A stretch of 64,000 nucleotides of DNA from JANOMH01 sp031422295 (GCA_031422295.1 JANOQM010000043.1:1-64000), one strand, 5' to 3'. Numbered from the stretch's first letter, positions 16,396 through 25,891 are shown. The notes: generated by a model from the letters alone, not told the origin. Program-made: numbers and translations.

Positions 16396-17586
16396 ATGAT
16401 CCTCGGTCACGCCACAGTCGCCACTATGGACGGGCCGGGCTATGGGCTGATCACCGATGGGGCGGTCGTTACTGACGGCGGGCGGATCCTGTGGGTCGGG
16501 CCCGAGACGGAATTGCCGACGATTTACCGGGGGCAGGACCGCACGGATTTGGACGGACGACTGGTCACGCCCGGCCTGATTGATTGCCATACCCATGTGG
16601 TCCACGCGGGCCACCGCGCCGCCGAATTTGAAATGCGGCTGAACGGGGCCAGCTATGCGGATGTTGCCCGCGCCGGTGGTGGCATCCTGTCCACCGTCCG
16701 GGCCACACGCGCCGCATCCGAGGCCGAGCTGCTTGCCAGCGCCTTGCCCCGTGTTGATGCGATGCTGGCTCAAGGCGTGAGCCTGATCGAGGTGAAATCC
16801 GGCTATGGCCTCGATATCGACACCGAGCTGCGGATGCTGCGGGTGGCCCGCGCGATTGCCAGGCAGCGCCCTGTGCGGGTGCGGACCAGCTTTTTGGGCG
16901 CCCATGCGATCCCGCCAGAATTTGCCGGGCGGGCCGATGATTATCTGACCGAGGTGTGTTTACCCGCCTTGCAGGCCGCCCATGCCGAAGGGCTGGTTGA
17001 TGCGGTCGATGGGTTTTGTGAGGGGATCGCGTTTTCAGTCAATCAGATAGAGCGCGTTTTTAATGTGGCAACAGCCCTTGGTTTGCCCGTCAAACTGCAC
17101 GCTGAACAACTGACATGGGTGGGCGGCACCACCTTGGCTGCGCGGCATAAGGCGTTGTCGGCCGATCATCTGGAATATGCAACCGCTGCGGATGCGGCGG
17201 CTTTGGCGGCCTCCGGCACCGTCGCAGTCATTCTGCCGGGGGCGTTTTATACCCTGCGCGAGGCGCAACTGCCGCCCATTGCCGCGTTTCGGTCCCACGG
17301 CGTGCCGATCGCTTTGGCCACCGACTGCAACCCCGGATCATCGCCGATGACGTCACTATTGCTGGCGATGAATATGGGCTGCACCTTGTTCGGCATGACG
17401 CCCTTAGAGGCGCTGGCGGGGGTGACAGTGCATGCGGCCCGCGCATTGGGGCTGGCCGATTGCGGCAGGGTCCGGCCCGGTCTGCGCGCCGATCTGGTTG
17501 TATGGGAGGCGACACATCCCGCCGAACTCAGCTACCGGATCGGTGCCACACCGCTGCATTCACGCATATTTGGAGGTGCGGCATGA
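16396..17586 (+). CDS. hutI: Imidazolonepropionase
   Basis: The 396-residue amidohydrolase opens the imidazolone ring to formimidoylglutamate. Motifs include VTPGLIDCHTHVVHAGHR (metal HxH near residue 68), the Gly-rich AGGGILSTV, VKLHAEQ, the DHLEYA His, and ATDCNPGSS with the catalytic Asp. Length matches HutI (about 400). First gene of the rightward hut operon; its stop overlaps the hutH start. Confidence 0.95.
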   Translation: MILGHATVATMDGPGYGLITDGAVVTDGGRILWVGPETELPTIYRGQDRTDLDGRLVTPGLIDCHTHVVHAGHRAAEFEMRLNGASYADVARAGGGILSTVRATRAASEAELLASALPRVDAMLAQGVSLIEVKSGYGLDIDTELRMLRVARAIARQRPVRVRTSFLGAHAIPPEFAGRADDYLTEVCLPALQAAHAEGLVDAVDGFCEGIAFSVNQIERVFNVATALGLPVKLHAEQLTWVGGTTLAARHKALSADHLEYATAADAAALAASGTVAVILPGAFYTLREAQLPPIAAFRSHGVPIALATDCNPGSSPMTSLLLAMNMGCTLFGMTPLEALAGVTVHAARALGLADCGRVRPGLRADLVVWEATHPAELSYRIGATPLHSRIFGGAA

Positions 17587-19103
17587 GCATGGTTCTGACC
17601 CCCGGTGCTGCGACGTTGGCTGATCTGGAAAGCATTTGGCGACAAGGGCTTACCGTCCGTATCTCATCTGATTCTCGCGCCGGAATCGAGGCGTCGGCAG
17701 CACTCGTGGCCCAAGCGGCGGCGGGCGAGGCCGCGGTTTATGGCGTCAATACCGGCTTTGGCAAACTGGCCTCAGTCAAAATTGCCCCAGCTGACACTGA
17801 AACCCTGCAACGCAACCTGATCTTGTCGCATTGCTGCGGTGTCGGCGAGGCGCTGGACGTGCCAACCACCCGGCTGATGATGGTGCTGAAACTGCTGTCA
17901 CTGGGGCGGGGTGCGTCGGGCGTGCGCTGGGATATCATTGCGCAGTTGCAGGATATGCTGGCAGCCGGGGTAAATCCGGTGATCCCGGTGCAAGGGTCGG
18001 TAGGCGCGTCGGGCGATCTGGCGCCGCTGGCGCATATGGCCGCCGTGATGATCGGCGAAGGACAGGCGCGGGTTGGCAATGCCGTCCTGTCCGGGGCAGA
18101 TGCCTTGGCACAAGCCGGGCTGAAACCCGTGGTTTTGGGCCCGAAAGAAGGGCTCGCCCTGATCAATGGCACACAGTTTTCAACCGCCTGCGCCCTGACC
18201 GGATTATGGGATGCGCAGCGCGCGGCGGCAGGGGCAATCGTCACCGCGTCCCTATCCACCGATGCAATCATGGGATCAACCGCCCCTTTGAATGCTGCAA
18301 TCCATGCGTTGCGCGGACATGCGGGCCAAATCAAAGTCGCCGCCGCGATGCGGGACCTGATGGACGGGTCCGAGATCCGCGAAAGCCATCGGATTGGCGA
18401 CACCCGCGTGCAAGACCCCTATTGCATCCGTTGCCAGCCGCAGGTGACCGGGGCCGCGATTGATCTTTTATCATTCGCTGCCATGACGTTGCAGATCGAA
18501 GCTAATGCAGTGACCGATAACCCTTTGGTGCTGGTGGCGGAAGGGCTGATCGTGTCGGGCGGCAATTTTCACGCCGAACCTGTCGCCTTTGCCGCCGATC
18601 AGATTGCCATTGCGATTGCCGAGATTGGGGCGATTGCGCAACGCCGGGTCGCGTTGATGGTGGACCCGACCCTTAGTTTCGATTTGCCACCGTTTTTGAC
18701 ACCCGAACCGGGCCTGAATTCCGGACTTATGATTGCCGAGGTGACGACAGCGGCGCTAATGAGTGAAAACAAACACTTGGCGAACCCCTGTTCCACCGAC
18801 AGCACCCCCACTAGCGCCAACCAAGAGGACCACGTCAGCATGGCCGCCCATGCCGCCCGGCGGTTACGCAAGATGAACGCCAATCTGGCGGTGATTCTTG
18901 GGGTCGAAATGATCTGCGCCGCGCAAGGCATTGAGTTTCGCGCACCCCTGCGCACCAGTCCGGCCTTGCAGCGCGCCATGGCGCGGATCAGGGCGGATAT
19001 TCCCACTTTGGGGCAGGACCGCTATCTGGCCCCGGATATCACGGCCGCTGCAGCCCTGATTGCCAAGGGTGGCTTGATCGAAGCGGCGGGGATTGTGGCG
19101 TGA
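17583..19103 (+). CDS. hutH: Histidine ammonia-lyase
   Basis: This 506-residue enzyme deaminates histidine to urocanate. The triad that cyclises to the MIO cofactor is Ala142-Ser143-Gly144 (GSVGASGDLAPLAH). Further family motifs are VYGVNTGFGKLA and NPCSTDSTPTSANQEDHVSM. The start was set at the ATG overlapping the hutI stop (ATGA), which gives the standard length; a longer reading of 41 more codons would run back into hutI. Confidence 0.96.
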   Translation: MSMVLTPGAATLADLESIWRQGLTVRISSDSRAGIEASAALVAQAAAGEAAVYGVNTGFGKLASVKIAPADTETLQRNLILSHCCGVGEALDVPTTRLMMVLKLLSLGRGASGVRWDIIAQLQDMLAAGVNPVIPVQGSVGASGDLAPLAHMAAVMIGEGQARVGNAVLSGADALAQAGLKPVVLGPKEGLALINGTQFSTACALTGLWDAQRAAAGAIVTASLSTDAIMGSTAPLNAAIHALRGHAGQIKVAAAMRDLMDGSEIRESHRIGDTRVQDPYCIRCQPQVTGAAIDLLSFAAMTLQIEANAVTDNPLVLVAEGLIVSGGNFHAEPVAFAADQIAIAIAEIGAIAQRRVALMVDPTLSFDLPPFLTPEPGLNSGLMIAEVTTAALMSENKHLANPCSTDSTPTSANQEDHVSMAAHAARRLRKMNANLAVILGVEMICAAQGIEFRAPLRTSPALQRAMARIRADIPTLGQDRYLAPDITAAAALIAKGGLIEAAGIVA

Positions 19104-19891
19104 CCCCGGTCGAAGTGACCCAAGGCGCTTCGCCGCTGGTGCTGGGAATGCCGCATACCGGGACATTCGTACCGCCGGATATCTGGGAGCAGCTGAATGA
19201 AACTGGTCGGAGACTGACCGACACAGACTGGCATATTGACAGTCTTTACAAAGATTTACTACCCGATGTTACAGTGGTTCGCGCCACCCACCACCGCTTT
19301 GTCATCGATGCAAACCGCGACCCGGCGGGGGGCAGTCTGTATCCCGGTCAGAACACGACAGACCTTGTGCCGCTGACCGACTTTGATGGGCAGTCAATCT
19401 GGCAGATTCCGCCAAATCCCGATCAGGTCATGCAGCGGACCGCTGCATACCACGCGCCCTATCACGCCGCCCTGACCGCGCAGATGGAGCGGGTCCGCGC
19501 ATTGCATGGCGTCGCTGTCCTGTATGATTGCCATTCGATCCGCAGCCGCATCCCGTTTCTGTTCACCGGCATCTTGCCGGACCTGAACATCGGCACCAAT
19601 TCCGGCGCGTCCTGTGCGCCGCAAATCGCGGATATCGCGCATGAATTTGCGGCCTCATCCCCTTATTCCACCGTCCTGAACGGCCGTTTCAAAGGCGGCT
19701 GGACCACGCGCCACTATGGCCGGCCGACCATCGGCTGGCATGCGATCCAAATGGAAATCGCCCAATCCGTCTATCTGACAGCCGAGGCCGCGCCTTGGAC
19801 CTATAGCGGAGAAAAGGCCGCCAACCTGCGCCGTTGGTTGCGCGACATTCTACAAGTCATCACCGAAACCGCGACGGAGATTGCCGCATGA
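19100..19891 (+). CDS. hutG: N-formylglutamate deformylase (amidohydrolase)
   Basis: The 263-residue protein matches the N-formylglutamate amidohydrolase family, which releases formate and glutamate. Motifs are LGMPHTGTFVPPD, TDTDWHIDSLY, VDANRDP-like VIDANRDPAGG, and YDCHSIRS. It starts with GTG overlapping the hutH stop (GTGA) and its stop overlaps hutU (ATGA). It pairs with hutF rather than with a one-step formiminoglutamase. Confidence 0.93.
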   Translation: MTPVEVTQGASPLVLGMPHTGTFVPPDIWEQLNETGRRLTDTDWHIDSLYKDLLPDVTVVRATHHRFVIDANRDPAGGSLYPGQNTTDLVPLTDFDGQSIWQIPPNPDQVMQRTAAYHAPYHAALTAQMERVRALHGVAVLYDCHSIRSRIPFLFTGILPDLNIGTNSGASCAPQIADIAHEFAASSPYSTVLNGRFKGGWTTRHYGRPTIGWHAIQMEIAQSVYLTAEAAPWTYSGEKAANLRRWLRDILQVITETATEIAA

Positions 19892-21561
19892 ACCCCCGAA
19901 TTGATCCCCGCCACAATCTGCGTGACGTCTACCCCGCCACCGGCAGCACGATCACCGCCAAAAGCTGGCTGACCGAGGCGCCGATGCGGATGTTGATGAA
20001 CAATCTGCACCCGGACGTGGCCGAAAACCCGCATGAACTGGTGGTTTACGGCGGCATTGGCCGGGCGGCACGGACCTGGGCCGATTTTGACAAGATCGTC
20101 GCCAGCCTGAAGGACCTCGAGGATGACGAAACGCTGCTGGTGCAATCCGGCAAACCTGTCGGCATCTTCAAAACCCACAAAGACGCGCCCCGCGTTTTGA
20201 TCGCCAACAGCAATCTGGTGCCGCATTGGGCCACCTGGGACCATTTCAACGAATTGGATAAAAAGGGTCTGGCGATGTACGGCCAGATGACCGCCGGGTC
20301 GTGGATCTACATCGGCACCCAGGGAATTGTGCAGGGGACATATGAAACTTTTGTCGAGGCGGGTCGCCAGCATTACGGCGGATCGCTGAAGGGGCGGTGG
20401 ATATTGACCGGCGGTCTGGGCGGCATGGGTGGCGCGCAACCACTTGCCGCCGTGATGGCGGGGGCCTGCTGTCTGGCGGTGGAATGCGACGAAACCCGCA
20501 TCGATTTTCGCCTGCGCACCCGCTATGTCGATGCCAAGGCGCAGACGCTGGACGAGGCCTTGGCGATGATTGGGGATTGGACCAAAGCGGGCGAGGCGAA
20601 ATCAGTGGGCCTGCTGGGCAATGCCGCCGATGTTTTCTCCGAGCTTTACCGGCGCGGTGTCCGGCCCGATATTGTGACCGACCAAACCAGCGCCCATGAC
20701 CCGTTGCACGGCTATCTGCCGCAAGGGTGGAGCTTGGCGGAATGGCGCAGCAAACAGGAAACCGACCCCAAAGTTGTCGAACGGGCCGCCCGCGCCAGCA
20801 TGAAAACCCATGTGGCGGCGATGGTGGATTTCTGGAATGCAGGCGTGCCCACACTGGATTATGGCAATAATATCAGACAGGTGGCGCTGGATGAAGGGTT
20901 GGAAAACGCCTTTGCATTCCCCGGTTTCGTGCCAGCCTATATCCGGCCGCTGTTTTGCCGGGGGATCGGACCGTTTCGCTGGTGCGCGCTGTCCGGCGAC
21001 CCCGAGGATATCTACAAGACCGATGCCAAGGTCAAAGAACTGATCGACGATCCGCATTTGCACAACTGGCTGGATATGGCCCGCGAACGGATCAGTTTTC
21101 AGGGTCTGCCGGCGCGGATTTGTTGGGTCGGGCTGGGGGTGCGGGACAAACTGGGGCTGGCGTTTAACGAAATGGTGCGCAATGGCGAATTGTCCGCGCC
21201 GATTGTAATCGGGCGCGATCATTTGGATTCAGGGTCGGTGGCCAGCCCGAACCGCGAAACCGAGGCGATGAAGGACGGATCGGATGCAGTCAGCGACTGG
21301 CCCTTGCTGAACGCCTTGCTGAATACGGCGTCAGGGGCGACATGGGTGTCGCTGCATCACGGCGGCGGTGTCGGCATGGGGTTTTCGCAGCATTCCGGCA
21401 TGGTGATTTGCTGTGACGGCAGCGCTGACGCTGACCGCCGCATTGCCCGCGTGCTGTGGAATGACCCGGCCACTGGTGTCATGCGCCATGCCGATGCAGG
21501 GTATGACATCGCGCTGGACTGCGCGCGCGACAATGGATTACGTCTGCCGGGCATTCTGTAA
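19888..21561 (+). CDS. hutU: Urocanate hydratase
   Basis: The 557-residue NAD-dependent enzyme turns urocanate into imidazolonepropionate. The protein begins RHNLRDVYPATG after a short lead and has LTGGLGGMGGAQPLA for NAD binding and the Cys-containing FPGFVPAYIRPLFC region near residue 355. The start at the ATG overlapping the hutG stop gives the expected length. Fourth gene of the hut operon, with no gap between any pair. Confidence 0.96.
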   Translation: MNPRIDPRHNLRDVYPATGSTITAKSWLTEAPMRMLMNNLHPDVAENPHELVVYGGIGRAARTWADFDKIVASLKDLEDDETLLVQSGKPVGIFKTHKDAPRVLIANSNLVPHWATWDHFNELDKKGLAMYGQMTAGSWIYIGTQGIVQGTYETFVEAGRQHYGGSLKGRWILTGGLGGMGGAQPLAAVMAGACCLAVECDETRIDFRLRTRYVDAKAQTLDEALAMIGDWTKAGEAKSVGLLGNAADVFSELYRRGVRPDIVTDQTSAHDPLHGYLPQGWSLAEWRSKQETDPKVVERAARASMKTHVAAMVDFWNAGVPTLDYGNNIRQVALDEGLENAFAFPGFVPAYIRPLFCRGIGPFRWCALSGDPEDIYKTDAKVKELIDDPHLHNWLDMARERISFQGLPARICWVGLGVRDKLGLAFNEMVRNGELSAPIVIGRDHLDSGSVASPNRETEAMKDGSDAVSDWPLLNALLNTASGATWVSLHHGGGVGMGFSQHSGMVICCDGSADADRRIARVLWNDPATGVMRHADAGYDIALDCARDNGLRLPGIL

Positions 21562-21571
21562 GGGGCCCGCT

Positions 21572-22252
21572 ATGACGACATACCTCTTCCCGCCCCGACC
21601 GCAGCCTGCTTTGCCGGTAACGGGCGAGACCGCCCTTTACCCGGTGGCGCGCATCTTTTGTGTCGGACGCAACTACGCCGCCCATGCCGCCGAAATGGGC
21701 GGAGAGGTGGACCGCGAAGCGCCGTTTTATTTCACCAAATCAGCGCATCATCTGGTGCAGTCCGGGGCGACCTTGCCCTATCCGCCCGGTACCCAAGACC
21801 TGCACCACGAGGTTGAACTGGTCGTGGCACTTGGCACATCCGCATTCCGGGTGTCAGTGCAGGATACGCCTGCCTGCATCTATGGCTATGCCGTAGGGCT
21901 GGATATGACCCGGCGGGATTTACAGGGTGCTGCCAAAGACAAAAAGCGGCCATGGGACACGGGCAAGGATTTCGAAGGGTCCGCCGTGATTGGCCCGATC
22001 AGCCGGACCTTGATGCCGGTTGCGATCAGCCTGACAGTGAACGGCACCCAAAGACAATCCGCGCCGATGACCGATATGGTCTGGGATGTGGCCAGCCTGA
22101 TCAGCCATTTATCCACCCTGTATCATCTGGAACCGGGTGATCTGATCATGACCGGCACCCCCGCAGGTGTCGCCGCAGTGGGGCCGGGGGACAGGCTGCA
22201 TGGCACAGCGCCGGGGCTGTCCCCGGTATTGCTGACCATTGGTCCGGCCTAA
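21572..22252 (+). CDS. Fumarylacetoacetate hydrolase-family protein
   Basis: This 226-residue FAA-hydrolase-fold protein has FCVGRNYAAHAAEMG, the metal-ligand Glu pair in LHHEVELVVAL, the Asp in GYAVGLDMTRRDLQ, and the C-terminal PGDLIMTGTPAGV. Members hydrolyse fumarylpyruvate, acylpyruvates, or decarboxylate oxaloacetate. It lies 10 bases after hutU with an AAGGGG site, so it is probably co-transcribed, although it is not a known step of histidine breakdown. It may use a different substrate or act as an oxaloacetate tautomerase or decarboxylase; which one is not visible. Confidence 0.82.
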   Translation: MTTYLFPPRPQPALPVTGETALYPVARIFCVGRNYAAHAAEMGGEVDREAPFYFTKSAHHLVQSGATLPYPPGTQDLHHEVELVVALGTSAFRVSVQDTPACIYGYAVGLDMTRRDLQGAAKDKKRPWDTGKDFEGSAVIGPISRTLMPVAISLTVNGTQRQSAPMTDMVWDVASLISHLSTLYHLEPGDLIMTGTPAGVAAVGPGDRLHGTAPGLSPVLLTIGPA

Positions 22253-22563
22253 CCGACCTGCACCTGCACCATGTCGCCCTCGATACGGGCGGGGTAGGTC
22301 GCCAGATTGACACAGACCGGCGCGCGTTTGGCAGCGCCAGTGCGGTAGTCGAACTGGCCATTATGTTTGGGGCATTCGATGATGTAATCCATCACCAACC
22401 CCCCGGCCAGATGCACATTCTCGTGGCTGCACAACCCGTCAGTGCAGAAATAGTCGCCATCCGGGCTGTGATAAATCGCATAGGTCTTGCCGCCGTGATC
22501 CCAGCGCATCACGTCTTCTTCGTCAATCTCGTCCACTGAACAGGCATCAACCCAGGCAGCCAT
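22249..22563 (-). CDS. Rieske [2Fe-2S] ferredoxin, MocE-like
   Basis: The 104-residue Rieske protein has cluster ligands Cys45-x-His47 (CSHENVH) and Cys64-x2-His67 (CPKHNGQF). Such small ferredoxins pass electrons to an oxygenase. It starts 16 bases after the desaturase-like gene with an AAGGAG site, so the two form a pair resembling mocD-mocE of rhizobial rhizopine catabolism. No ferredoxin reductase (MocF) is in the window. Its stop overlaps the convergent FAA-hydrolase gene by 4 bases. Confidence 0.85.
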   Translation of the reverse strand: MAAWVDACSVDEIDEEDVMRWDHGGKTYAIYHSPDGDYFCTDGLCSHENVHLAGGLVMDYIIECPKHNGQFDYRTGAAKRAPVCVNLATYPARIEGDMVQVQVG

Positions 22564-22578
22564 TGTCGTCTCCTTTGT

Positions 22579-23655
22579 CTATTCAGCAGCGCCCAATGCG
22601 GCGGCATGCAAATCATCGCGGTAGGGCCGCGCTGTCACCGGCAAAACCCGGGGAATAAAGTAGTCCTCATGCGCCAGTTGGCGGCGCAAAGCAGGCCACA
22701 TTTCGGCAATACCTGCGGCAATCGACGGGGTCGGGGCGGGCAAGTCGTGTTTGATCAGCGCATGCAGGCGGGGCAGGGCGTGATAGGGGACCATCGGGAA
22801 CATGTGGTGTTCGACATGGTAGTTCATGTTCCAATAGATGAACCGGCTGACCGGGTTCATCAGGACTGTGCGGCTGTTCAGGCGGTGATCGGTGACATTA
22901 TCGGCCAGCCCGCCATGCTGCAGCAACCCGGTCATGACATGGTGCCATGCGCCATACAACCGGGGCAGTCCAATCACCATAAACGGCAGAACAGATTGCA
23001 GATAAACCGCCAAAGCCAAAGTTGCCAGATAGATAGCGACCCAAACCCGGGCAACAATGATCACCTTGGGTTGTTCGGTCTGCGGAATATAGCTGGCCTC
23101 CTGCGGGTCCAGACGGCCCGAGGCGTTCAGAAACATCAGCCGCCAACCGGTGTAAGCATCAGAGATACCAAATAAATTACCAATCGCCTTGATCAAATCA
23201 GGCGGCCGCATCAGTGCAATTTCGGGGTCACGGCCAACAATCACCGTATCCGTATGGTGCCGCGCATGGCTCCAACGCCAGGTATGCGGATTGCGCACGA
23301 TCATGAAACAGGCGATCTGATAGACCACTTCATTCATCCAGCGGGTTTTAAAGGCGGTGCCATGCTGGCATTCGTGCCAACGGGAATCCGACGCTGATCC
23401 GTATAGCACACCATATGCCAGCCAGAACGGCACCGACCACAATGTTGGCCACAGCACACACCCGGCGGCGGCCAAGGCAATCATCGCGCCATACAGGATC
23501 ACCGTGTCGCGGATGGCGGGGCCGTCACTGCGCTGCATCAGCGCTTTCATTTCTTTGCGGGGAACATCCGTGTGATACCAATCCGCTGCGGCCAGACCGG
23601 TCTGGACGGCGCGTTGGGCATCGGCCCCCAACAGGTTGTAATCGCGGCGTGCCAT
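22579..23655 (-). CDS. Fatty-acid-desaturase-family oxygenase, MocD-like
   Basis: This 358-residue membrane di-iron enzyme has three histidine boxes: HECQH (94-98), HARHH (130-134) and HVEHH (280-284). Hydrophobic stretches lie at about 50-88, 110-122 and 200-232. The start at MARRDYNLLG was chosen because GGAAGG lies 8 bases before it; ATGs 13 and 20 codons upstream lack a site. The family includes acyl-lipid desaturases, alkane hydroxylases and MocD, which is required for rhizopine use. The Rieske partner and the divergent inositol module favour a MocD-like demethylating or hydroxylating role, but a lipid desaturase is not excluded. Confidence 0.8.
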   Translation of the reverse strand: MARRDYNLLGADAQRAVQTGLAAADWYHTDVPRKEMKALMQRSDGPAIRDTVILYGAMIALAAAGCVLWPTLWSVPFWLAYGVLYGSASDSRWHECQHGTAFKTRWMNEVVYQIACFMIVRNPHTWRWSHARHHTDTVIVGRDPEIALMRPPDLIKAIGNLFGISDAYTGWRLMFLNASGRLDPQEASYIPQTEQPKVIIVARVWVAIYLATLALAVYLQSVLPFMVIGLPRLYGAWHHVMTGLLQHGGLADNVTDHRLNSRTVLMNPVSRFIYWNMNYHVEHHMFPMVPYHALPRLHALIKHDLPAPTPSIAAGIAEMWPALRRQLAHEDYFIPRVLPVTARPYRDDLHAAALGAAE

Positions 23656-23766
23656 AGCGCTATCCTTCCAGTCATTATTCGGGTGTGACATAGACTGCTC
23701 TGCCACGAAAGACAAAGATAAGGGATTGGCATTGCGTCAAAAAACATCAAGCTAGCCTTGTCACGC

Positions 23767-23782
23767 TGACGAAAAACCATCA
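23767..23782. promoter_or_regulatory. Candidate LacI-family operator, copy 1
   Basis: TGACGAAAAACCATCA has the form TGAYG-N6-CATCA and lies in the divergent gap between the MocD-like gene and the LacI gene. A weaker version, GCGTCAAAAAACATCA, lies 33 bases to the left. Two further copies flank the other end of the LacI gene. Confidence 0.55.
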
Positions 23783-23795
23783 GGACAGAATCACC

Positions 23796-24827
23796 ATGGC
23801 CCGCCGCCCGACCATCACCGACGTCGCCCGCATGGCGGGCGTCAGCATCGCCACCGTCGACCGGGTCCTTAATGACCGCGAAGCAGTGCGCCCGGAAACC
23901 GCCCGACAAGTCTATGAGGCCGCCCAGCGCATTGGGTATCACGCCGCCCCGTTGATCGGCCAACGCCTGCAGGCTGACGTGCCGGAAATGCGGTTTGGTT
24001 TTGTCCTGCATAAAGAAAAACAAGCGTTTCATCAGGCATTTGCGACCGAAATTGAGGCCGCCGTGCGCAATGCCAAAAATATTCGGGGCAGCGCCCTGAT
24101 CGAATTTTCGCCGTCACAATCGCCCGGAGACTTTGTGAACCTGATGTTGGCCATGCGGGGCAAGGTCGATGCTGTGGCGGCTTGCGCCGTGACGCATCAC
24201 GAGGTGACGGATGCAGTGGTGACACTGAAGGACGAGGGCATACCAACATTTGCCCTGTTGAATGACTATGCGCAGGGCATTCGCCAGAACTATGTCGGGT
24301 TGAACAATCTCAAGGTCGGGCGGATTGCCGCGTCGATCATCGCCATGGCGGCGCATAAACCTGGCAAACTTGCCGTATTTGTTGGTGGTTACCGCTGGCA
24401 TGGCCATGAACTGCGTGAAACCGGATTTCGTAGCTATTTCAGAGAATTCGCGCCGCAGTTTACAGTGCTTGATACACTGGTCAATCTTGAAACCCGGCAA
24501 CTGACCTATGAGGCGACACTTGATTTGCTGGAACGCCACCCTGACTTGCGTGGCATCTATTGTGCCGGTGGCGGGATGGAGGGGGCGATTGCTGCGCTGC
24601 GCGAGGCCCGCCGCCCCGGCGAGGTCTGTCTGGTGGTCAATGAGATTACACCCGAAACCCGCGCGGCGCTTGCCGACCGCTATATCACCATGGTGATTGC
24701 AACGCCTCTGGCCGCGATGTGCCGGGATCTGGTCGGCCTGATGTCAGATGCGGTGCGCAATGGCATGTCTGACGTCGTGGGGCAGCATTTCCTGCAACCC
24801 AACCTGATTTTGCCGGAATCGGTGTAA
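23796..24827 (+). CDS. LacI-family regulator of the inositol module
   Basis: The 343-residue protein has a LacI helix-turn-helix and hinge at residues 5-60 (TITDVARMAGVSIATVDRVL) and a periplasmic-binding-like sensor from about 65 to 340. The sensor resembles the type that binds sugars or cyclitols at LacD6-like pockets. It is divergent from the MocDE-like pair and upstream of the TIM-barrel, transporter and iol genes in the same direction. Operator-like repeats on both sides support control of both units and of itself. The inducer is inferred to be an inositol or derivative. Confidence 0.85.
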   Translation: MARRPTITDVARMAGVSIATVDRVLNDREAVRPETARQVYEAAQRIGYHAAPLIGQRLQADVPEMRFGFVLHKEKQAFHQAFATEIEAAVRNAKNIRGSALIEFSPSQSPGDFVNLMLAMRGKVDAVAACAVTHHEVTDAVVTLKDEGIPTFALLNDYAQGIRQNYVGLNNLKVGRIAASIIAMAAHKPGKLAVFVGGYRWHGHELRETGFRSYFREFAPQFTVLDTLVNLETRQLTYEATLDLLERHPDLRGIYCAGGGMEGAIAALREARRPGEVCLVVNEITPETRAALADRYITMVIATPLAAMCRDLVGLMSDAVRNGMSDVVGQHFLQPNLILPESV

Positions 24828-24837
24828 GCGCAGTTTC

Positions 24838-24853
24838 TGACGAAAATCCATCA
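24838..24853. promoter_or_regulatory. Candidate LacI-family operator, copy 2
   Basis: TGACGAAAATCCATCA matches copy 1 at 15 of 16 positions. It is 10 bases past the LacI stop, in the 164-base leader of the next gene. Confidence 0.55.
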
Positions 24854-24858
24854 TCACC

Positions 24859-24874
24859 TGCGCAAATACCATCA
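24859..24874. promoter_or_regulatory. Candidate LacI-family operator, copy 3
   Basis: TGCGCAAATACCATCA is a weaker copy whose start is exactly 21 bases after that of copy 2, two helical turns, so two dimers could sit side by side on one face. Confidence 0.45.
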
Positions 24875-24991
24875 GAAATGAGGGAAACGCGACCCCCGTA
24901 GTTGACGAATCGTCGCACCTGTCTGCAGGGTCGCCGCAGCTAAGCACAGATATGTGCCGGACCATGCGAAAGTGGGCCAGGGAGGGAAACC

Positions 24992-25810
24992 ATGCTGCAC
25001 AAGGCGCTGAACCACATGACTGTGGCGGGCATGAGCTTTGCCCAATTGCTCGATACTGCCGCCGCCTTGGGCTGTGTCGGGATCGAACTGCGCAATGATT
25101 TGCCCCAGCCGTTGTTCGACGGACTGGACCCGGCGCAAGCAGGCGACATGGCCCGCGCCAAAGGACTGCGTATTCTGGCGCTGGCCGAGGTGAAGCGGTT
25201 CAACGACTGGTCTGCCGCCAAATCAGCCGAGGCGCTGGCCCTGATGAAAATCGCCGTGGCCTGTGGCGCCGAGGCGGTCAGCCTGATCCCGCGCAATGAC
25301 AATCTGGGGATGGGCAATGGCGAAAGGCAGGGCAATCTGCGCGTCGCCCTGCGCGATCTGAAATCGATGCTCGAGGATCACGGGCTGGTCGGGCTGGTTG
25401 AACCACTGGGCTTTGAAATCTGCGCCCTGCGCTATAAGTCCGAAGCAGTCGAGGCGATCGAGGCGCTGGGGGCCACCGGCCGGTTCAAGCTGGTGCATGA
25501 CACATTTCACCACCATCTGGCGCATGAGCGGCCAATCTTCGCGGCCCATACCGGCATGGTCCATATCTCGGGCGTGACCGAGCCGGACCTCGCCACCAGC
25601 GAAATGGGCGACCAACACCGGGTTCTGGTCGATGCCGCCGACCGGCTTGGAAATCTGCCCCAGCTCGCCGCATTGCAGACCGCGGGCTATACCGGCCCGG
25701 TCAGTTTCGAAGCCTTTTCGCCGCAAATTCATGCCTTGACCGATCCCGGCAAGGCAATTGCGGCCTCATTCGATTTCATCGCGTCTGGTCTTGCATCGCA
25801 AGCCGCGTGA
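24992..25810 (+). CDS. TIM-barrel isomerase-like protein of the inositol cluster
   Basis: This 272-residue xylose-isomerase-like TIM barrel has typical metal ligands: VEPLGFE (Glu), LVHDTFHHHL (Asp and His), MVHISGV (His) and VSFEAF (Glu). Relatives in inositol and rhizopine clusters include IolH, IolI and MocC. A GGAGGG site lies just before the ATG. It is the first gene after the LacI operators and is followed 81 bases later by the transporter genes. A step on inosose or a methylated inositol is possible, but the reaction cannot be read from sequence. Confidence 0.78.
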   Translation: MLHKALNHMTVAGMSFAQLLDTAAALGCVGIELRNDLPQPLFDGLDPAQAGDMARAKGLRILALAEVKRFNDWSAAKSAEALALMKIAVACGAEAVSLIPRNDNLGMGNGERQGNLRVALRDLKSMLEDHGLVGLVEPLGFEICALRYKSEAVEAIEALGATGRFKLVHDTFHHHLAHERPIFAAHTGMVHISGVTEPDLATSEMGDQHRVLVDAADRLGNLPQLAALQTAGYTGPVSFEAFSPQIHALTDPGKAIAASFDFIASGLASQAA

Positions 25811-25853
25811 CGGAACTGGGACCATCCGGGAGGGGGTCTTTCGGCTAATCAAT

Positions 25854-25874
25854 GTGATGCGTGCCGAACATCAC
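25854..25874. promoter_or_regulatory. Inverted repeat in the leader of the binding-protein gene
   Basis: GTGATG and CATCAC are separated by 9 bases, 18 bases before the start codon. It may be a small stem-loop or a further protein site; the CATCA half matches the LacI operator half-site. Confidence 0.4.
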
Positions 25875-25891
25875 TTTTGGGAGGATATTTT

